A stretch of DNA of 64,000 nt, taken from the NCBI RefSeq assembly GCF_013408425.1, contig NZ_JACBYV010000001.1, positions 3,224,001 to 3,288,000 of the forward strand, written 5' to 3'. Positions 61,211 to 64,000 of the stretch are shown in pieces. Within the stretch, counting starts at the first letter, position 1. Each line of letters opens with the position of its first letter. The notes under the pieces were generated by a model, which worked only from the letters and a program-made list of their open reading frames with translations, was not told the DNA's origin and searched no databases. Source of the stretch: Pseudomonas flavescens (lineage in GTDB: Bacteria; Pseudomonadota; Gammaproteobacteria; Pseudomonadales; Pseudomonadaceae). Made by a program: the position numbers and the translations under genes.

Positions 61211-62566
61211 ATGTCCACCACCGTCTTCGACTCCGCCCTGTTCCGCGACATGTTCGGCACCGCCGAAATGCGCAACGTGTTTTCCGACAAAGCGCTGATC
61301 GAGCGCTATATCGAGGTGGAGGTCGCACTCGCCCGCGCCGAAGCCCGCTGCGGCGTGATTCCTGCCGAGGCCGCCGAGGTGATTGCCGCCAAGGCTAGCT
61401 ACGCATCCCTCGACCTGGCATTGATGCAGCACGAAACGGAAATCGTCGGCTACCCGATCCTGCCGCTGGTCGAGCAATTGTCGAAGACCTGTGGTGACGC
61501 CGGTCGTTACGTGCACTGGGGCGCCACCACCCAGGACATCATGGACACCGCCGTGGTCCTGCAGGTGCGCGCCGCCCTGGCCATCGTCGAGCGTGACATC
61601 CAGGCCGTACGGGGTCTGCTCGCCGACCTGGCGCAGCGCTACCGCGACACGCCGATGGCAGGCCGTACCCACCTGCAACACGCCCTGCCGATCACCTTCG
61701 GCTACAAGTGCGCGGTATGGCTGAGCATGTTCGACCGCCATGCCGAGCGCCTGGTGGAACTGCGCCCGCGGGTCGAGATCGGCCAGTTCGCCGGTGCTGC
61801 CGGCACCCTCGCGTCGCTGGGCGACAAGGGCCTGGAGGTGCAGGAAGCGCTGATGGCGGAACTCGGCCTGGGCGTGCCACAGGCCACCTGGCACGTCGCC
61901 CGCGACGGCCTGGCCGAGACCCTCAACTTCCTCGGACTGGTGACCGGCTCGCTGGGCAAGGTGGCCCTGGACGTCATGATGATGATGACCAGCGAGCTGG
62001 GCGAGGCCTACGAACCCTTCGTCAAGGGCCGTGGCGCCAGCAGCACCATGCCGCAGAAGCGCAACCCGATTTCCTGTGAGCTGATGTACGCCGCCGCCAA
62101 GGGCGTGCGCCAGCAGGCCGGGCTGATGCTCGATGCGATGATCCAGGACTTCGAGCGCTCCACCGGCCCCTGGCAGGCGGAGTGGATCGCCATTCCCGAA
62201 GCCTTCGCCCTCAGCGCGGCCTCACTGGGCCAGGCCAAGTTCATGCTCGCCGGGCTGGACGTGCGCACCGAGCGCATGCGTCAGAACCTGGACATGACCC
62301 GCGGCCTGATCGTCGCCGAGGCGGTGATGATGGGCCTCGCTCCGGAGCTCGGTCGTCAGGTCGCCCATGACGTGGTCTACGCCGCCTGCCGTGTGGCCAA
62401 CGACGAGAACGTCAGCCTGCTCGACGCCCTGCTGCGCGATCCCGAAGTCGCCGACCACCTGCCCCGCGCCGAACTGCAACGCCTGACCGATCCCGCCAAC
62501 TACCTCGGCCTGGCCGGGCCCATGGTCGACCGCGCCCTGCAGCGCCAGGGGCGCGTCGCCCGCTGA
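61211..62566 (+). CDS. Fumarase/aspartase-superfamily lyase (PcaB/adenylosuccinate lyase-like)
   Basis: The 451-residue enzyme belongs to the superfamily that eliminates fumarate from, or cycloisomerises, C4-containing substrates. The signature loop 'ASSTMPQKRNPISCE' is at about residues 276-290. 'YVHWGATTQDIMDTAVVLQVR' and 'AGRTHLQHALPITFG' resemble 3-carboxy-cis,cis-muconate cycloisomerase PcaB and adenylosuccinate lyase. No protocatechuate or purine genes are nearby, so neither name is justified. It is followed by a C4-dicarboxylate transporter and divergent from a GntR/UTRA regulator. Likely role: cleaving an imported amino- or thio-succinate-type compound to fumarate (inference). AGGAT precedes the ATG. 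Confidence 0.82.
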   Translation: MSTTVFDSALFRDMFGTAEMRNVFSDKALIERYIEVEVALARAEARCGVIPAEAAEVIAAKASYASLDLALMQHETEIVGYPILPLVEQLSKTCGDAGRYVHWGATTQDIMDTAVVLQVRAALAIVERDIQAVRGLLADLAQRYRDTPMAGRTHLQHALPITFGYKCAVWLSMFDRHAERLVELRPRVEIGQFAGAAGTLASLGDKGLEVQEALMAELGLGVPQATWHVARDGLAETLNFLGLVTGSLGKVALDVMMMMTSELGEAYEPFVKGRGASSTMPQKRNPISCELMYAAAKGVRQQAGLMLDAMIQDFERSTGPWQAEWIAIPEAFALSAASLGQAKFMLAGLDVRTERMRQNLDMTRGLIVAEAVMMGLAPELGRQVAHDVVYAACRVANDENVSLLDALLRDPEVADHLPRAELQRLTDPANYLGLAGPMVDRALQRQGRVAR

Positions 62567-62636
62567 TCGCCGCTCCGGGCCTGGCGACGGGCCCAAACCT
62601 CTCAAGACCATAAAGACAACAATTGAGAATTCCGAC

Positions 62637-63938
62637 ATGTCATCCACAGCCAAAAAACCGTTTTATCGCGACCTGACCTTCCAGGTCATCGCGGCCATGG
62701 TGCTCGGTATCGCCTTCGGCTTCATCGCCCCCGAGCTCGCGGCCAAGTTCAAGATCCTCGGCGACATCTTCCTCAAGCTGATCAAGACCGCCGTGGCGCC
62801 GCTGGTGTTCTTCACCGTGGTACACGGCATCGCCTCGGCGGGCGACATCAAGCGCGTCGGCAAAGTGGGCATACGCGCGCTGATCTACTTCGAGGTGGTG
62901 TCCACACTGGCATTGGCCATCGGCCTGCTCTGGGGCAACCTGATCGAGATCGGCTCCGGCATGCACGATGCCCACCCCAGCGGTGCCACCTCGGCGGCTG
63001 CCGCAGCGGCGGTCGCCAAGGGTCACGCCCCGCAATCGACCATTGACTTCATCTACGGCATCTTCCCCGACAACTTCGTCGGCGCCTTCGCCGGTGGCCA
63101 GTTGCTGCAGGTGCTGGTGATCTCGGTACTGTTCGGCTTCGCCCTGCTGGCGCTCAAGGCCGAGAAACGCGAAGTGATCGAGGACGGCCTGAACCGCGTT
63201 TCCGAATGCTTCTTCGAGTTCATCAACCTGATCATGAAACTGGCCCCGCTGGGCGCCTTCGGCTCGGTGGCCTACGCGGTAGGCAGCAATGGCACCGCGG
63301 TGCTGATGTCGCTGGCCAACCTGGTGCTGATGTTCTACGCAGCGGTGTTCTTCTTCATTTTCGTGGTGCTGGGAACCATCTGCCGACTCTCCGGCTTCAG
63401 CCTGTGGCGCTTCCTCAAGTACATCAAGGACGAGATCTTCATCGTCATCGGCACCGCCTCCTCGGAAAGTGCCCTGCCACGCCTGCTGCAGAAACTCGAG
63501 AAGTTCGGCTGTTCCAAGCAGAGCGTCGGCCTGGTGCTGCCCACCGGCTATGCCTTCAACCTGGACGGCACGTCGATTTACATGTCGCTGTGCGTGCTGT
63601 TCATCGCCAATGCCTATGGCGTACCGCTGAGCTGGGAGCAGCAACTGGGGATTCTCGCCATCATGCTGGTGACCTCGAAAGGCGCCGCAGCGGTTTCCGG
63701 TGGCAGCTTCGTGGTGTTCGCGGCCACGGTGACGGCGATCGGCTCGCTACCGGTCGAAGGCCTGGCGCTGCTGTTCGGCGTGTACCGCTTCATGTCGATG
63801 GCCATCGCCACCTGCAACACCATCGGCAACAGCGTCGCCACGGTGGTGGTGTCGAAGTGGTCGGGTGAGTTCTCCGAGCAGGAGGCCAGAGAGGAATACC
63901 AGCGCGTGCTGGGCCGCAGCCCGCAGGCAGCGCTCTGA
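62637..63938 (+). CDS. dctA: DctA-type dicarboxylate:cation symporter (DAACS family)
   Basis: A 433-residue inner-membrane transporter with eight predicted helices and two re-entrant loops. Family motifs: 'SSESALPRLLQKLEKFG' (HP1), 'PTGYAFNLDGTSIYMSLC' (TM7 with the NLDGT cation/substrate site), 'TSKGAAAVSGGSFVVFAAT' (HP2) and 'ATCNTIGNSVATVVVSKW' (TM8). Typical substrates are succinate, fumarate, malate and aspartate. It follows the lyase by 70 bp on the same strand, likely one transcript. It is probably not the housekeeping DctA, since it is tied to a dedicated lyase and regulator; the symbol denotes the family. Confidence 0.88.
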   Translation: MSSTAKKPFYRDLTFQVIAAMVLGIAFGFIAPELAAKFKILGDIFLKLIKTAVAPLVFFTVVHGIASAGDIKRVGKVGIRALIYFEVVSTLALAIGLLWGNLIEIGSGMHDAHPSGATSAAAAAAVAKGHAPQSTIDFIYGIFPDNFVGAFAGGQLLQVLVISVLFGFALLALKAEKREVIEDGLNRVSECFFEFINLIMKLAPLGAFGSVAYAVGSNGTAVLMSLANLVLMFYAAVFFFIFVVLGTICRLSGFSLWRFLKYIKDEIFIVIGTASSESALPRLLQKLEKFGCSKQSVGLVLPTGYAFNLDGTSIYMSLCVLFIANAYGVPLSWEQQLGILAIMLVTSKGAAAVSGGSFVVFAATVTAIGSLPVEGLALLFGVYRFMSMAIATCNTIGNSVATVVVSKWSGEFSEQEAREEYQRVLGRSPQAAL

Positions 63939-64000
63939 TAGCCGTTCGCTGAAACCCGGCGTTCCCAGGGCCCCGGCCATGCGCTTCATGCGCGTAGCCG

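Noticed and set aside
61211..62566. Naming the lyase pcaB or purB
   Set aside because: The signature loop is shared by the whole superfamily, and neither protocatechuate nor purine genes are nearby.
63979..64000. Start of a further plus-strand gene at the right edge (ATG at 63979)
   Set aside because: Only 22 bases remain; no ribosome site and too short to judge.

Overview
The window is chromosomal DNA from a GC-rich gammaproteobacterium, very probably a Pseudomonas. The evidence is the Wsp surface-sensing operon, BifA with its GGDQF motif, SodB, ArgP/ArgO, OlsB/OlsA, LptF and the lysS-prfB-wsp order. From memory of the P. aeruginosa PAO1 map, two blocks look broadly collinear with it. About 4.9-24.6 kb resembles PA4350-PA4373. 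About 25.7-51 kb resembles PA3684-PA3708. The species cannot be named from sequence alone. No rRNA, tRNA, CRISPR array, prophage, insertion sequence or recognisable defence island was seen; this is mostly core chromosome with small lineage-specific insertions.

Layout. 0-4.6 kb: a partial ArsR regulator divergent from a XenA-class old yellow enzyme (OYE), a GAF histidine kinase overlapping tail to tail with a phospholipase-D/cardiolipin-synthase-like gene, and a small zinc-ribbon membrane protein. 4.7-6.5 kb: ornithine-lipid genes olsB-olsA behind a PhoB-box-like direct repeat. 6.5-9 kb: an AbrB-type membrane protein divergent from a GntR regulator with two predicted winged helices. 9-11.2 kb: AcpH, a second ArsR and a XenB-class OYE. 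11.4-16.1 kb: a coiled-coil membrane protein, an extended SDR, argP divergent from argO, and an EamA transporter. 16.3-24.6 kb: sodB, bifA and a four-gene imelysin/di-heme/DUF1513 envelope operon. 24.8-32.3 kb: DUF72, tsaB, an acid phosphatase, adk and ppc. 32.4-35.6 kb: a tandem duplication of a DUF4398 lipoprotein + OmpA-like LptF pair. 35.6-42.6 kb: a DUF1704 putative metallopeptidase, a lipoprotein, lysS, prfB with its programmed +1 frameshift, and a membrane diguanylate cyclase. 42.6-51.1 kb: complete wspABCDEFR on the minus strand. 51.2-60.3 kb: DUF533, recJ, yaeQ, opgD, an ankyrin-like protein and sbcC without an adjacent sbcD. 60.4-64 kb: a GntR/UTRA regulator divergent from a fumarase/aspartase-superfamily lyase and a DctA-type transporter, probably a catabolic module for an unidentified C4-dicarboxylate-related compound.

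Themes. Cyclic-di-GMP control is dense: BifA degrades it, and WspR plus the membrane GGDEF protein beside wspR make it. Envelope lipids and polymers recur (olsBA, cardiolipin-synthase-like, opgD, LptF pairs). Two OYEs of different classes each lie next to an ArsR-family regulator with a plausible operator. The observations I would follow up first are the DUF4398-LptF tandem duplication, the OYE/ArsR pairs, the GntR-lyase-DctA module next to an orphaned sbcC, the imelysin paralogue lacking its motif histidine, and a divergent intergenic repeat family. I did not find a clearly new multi-gene system of the kind the prompt hopes for.
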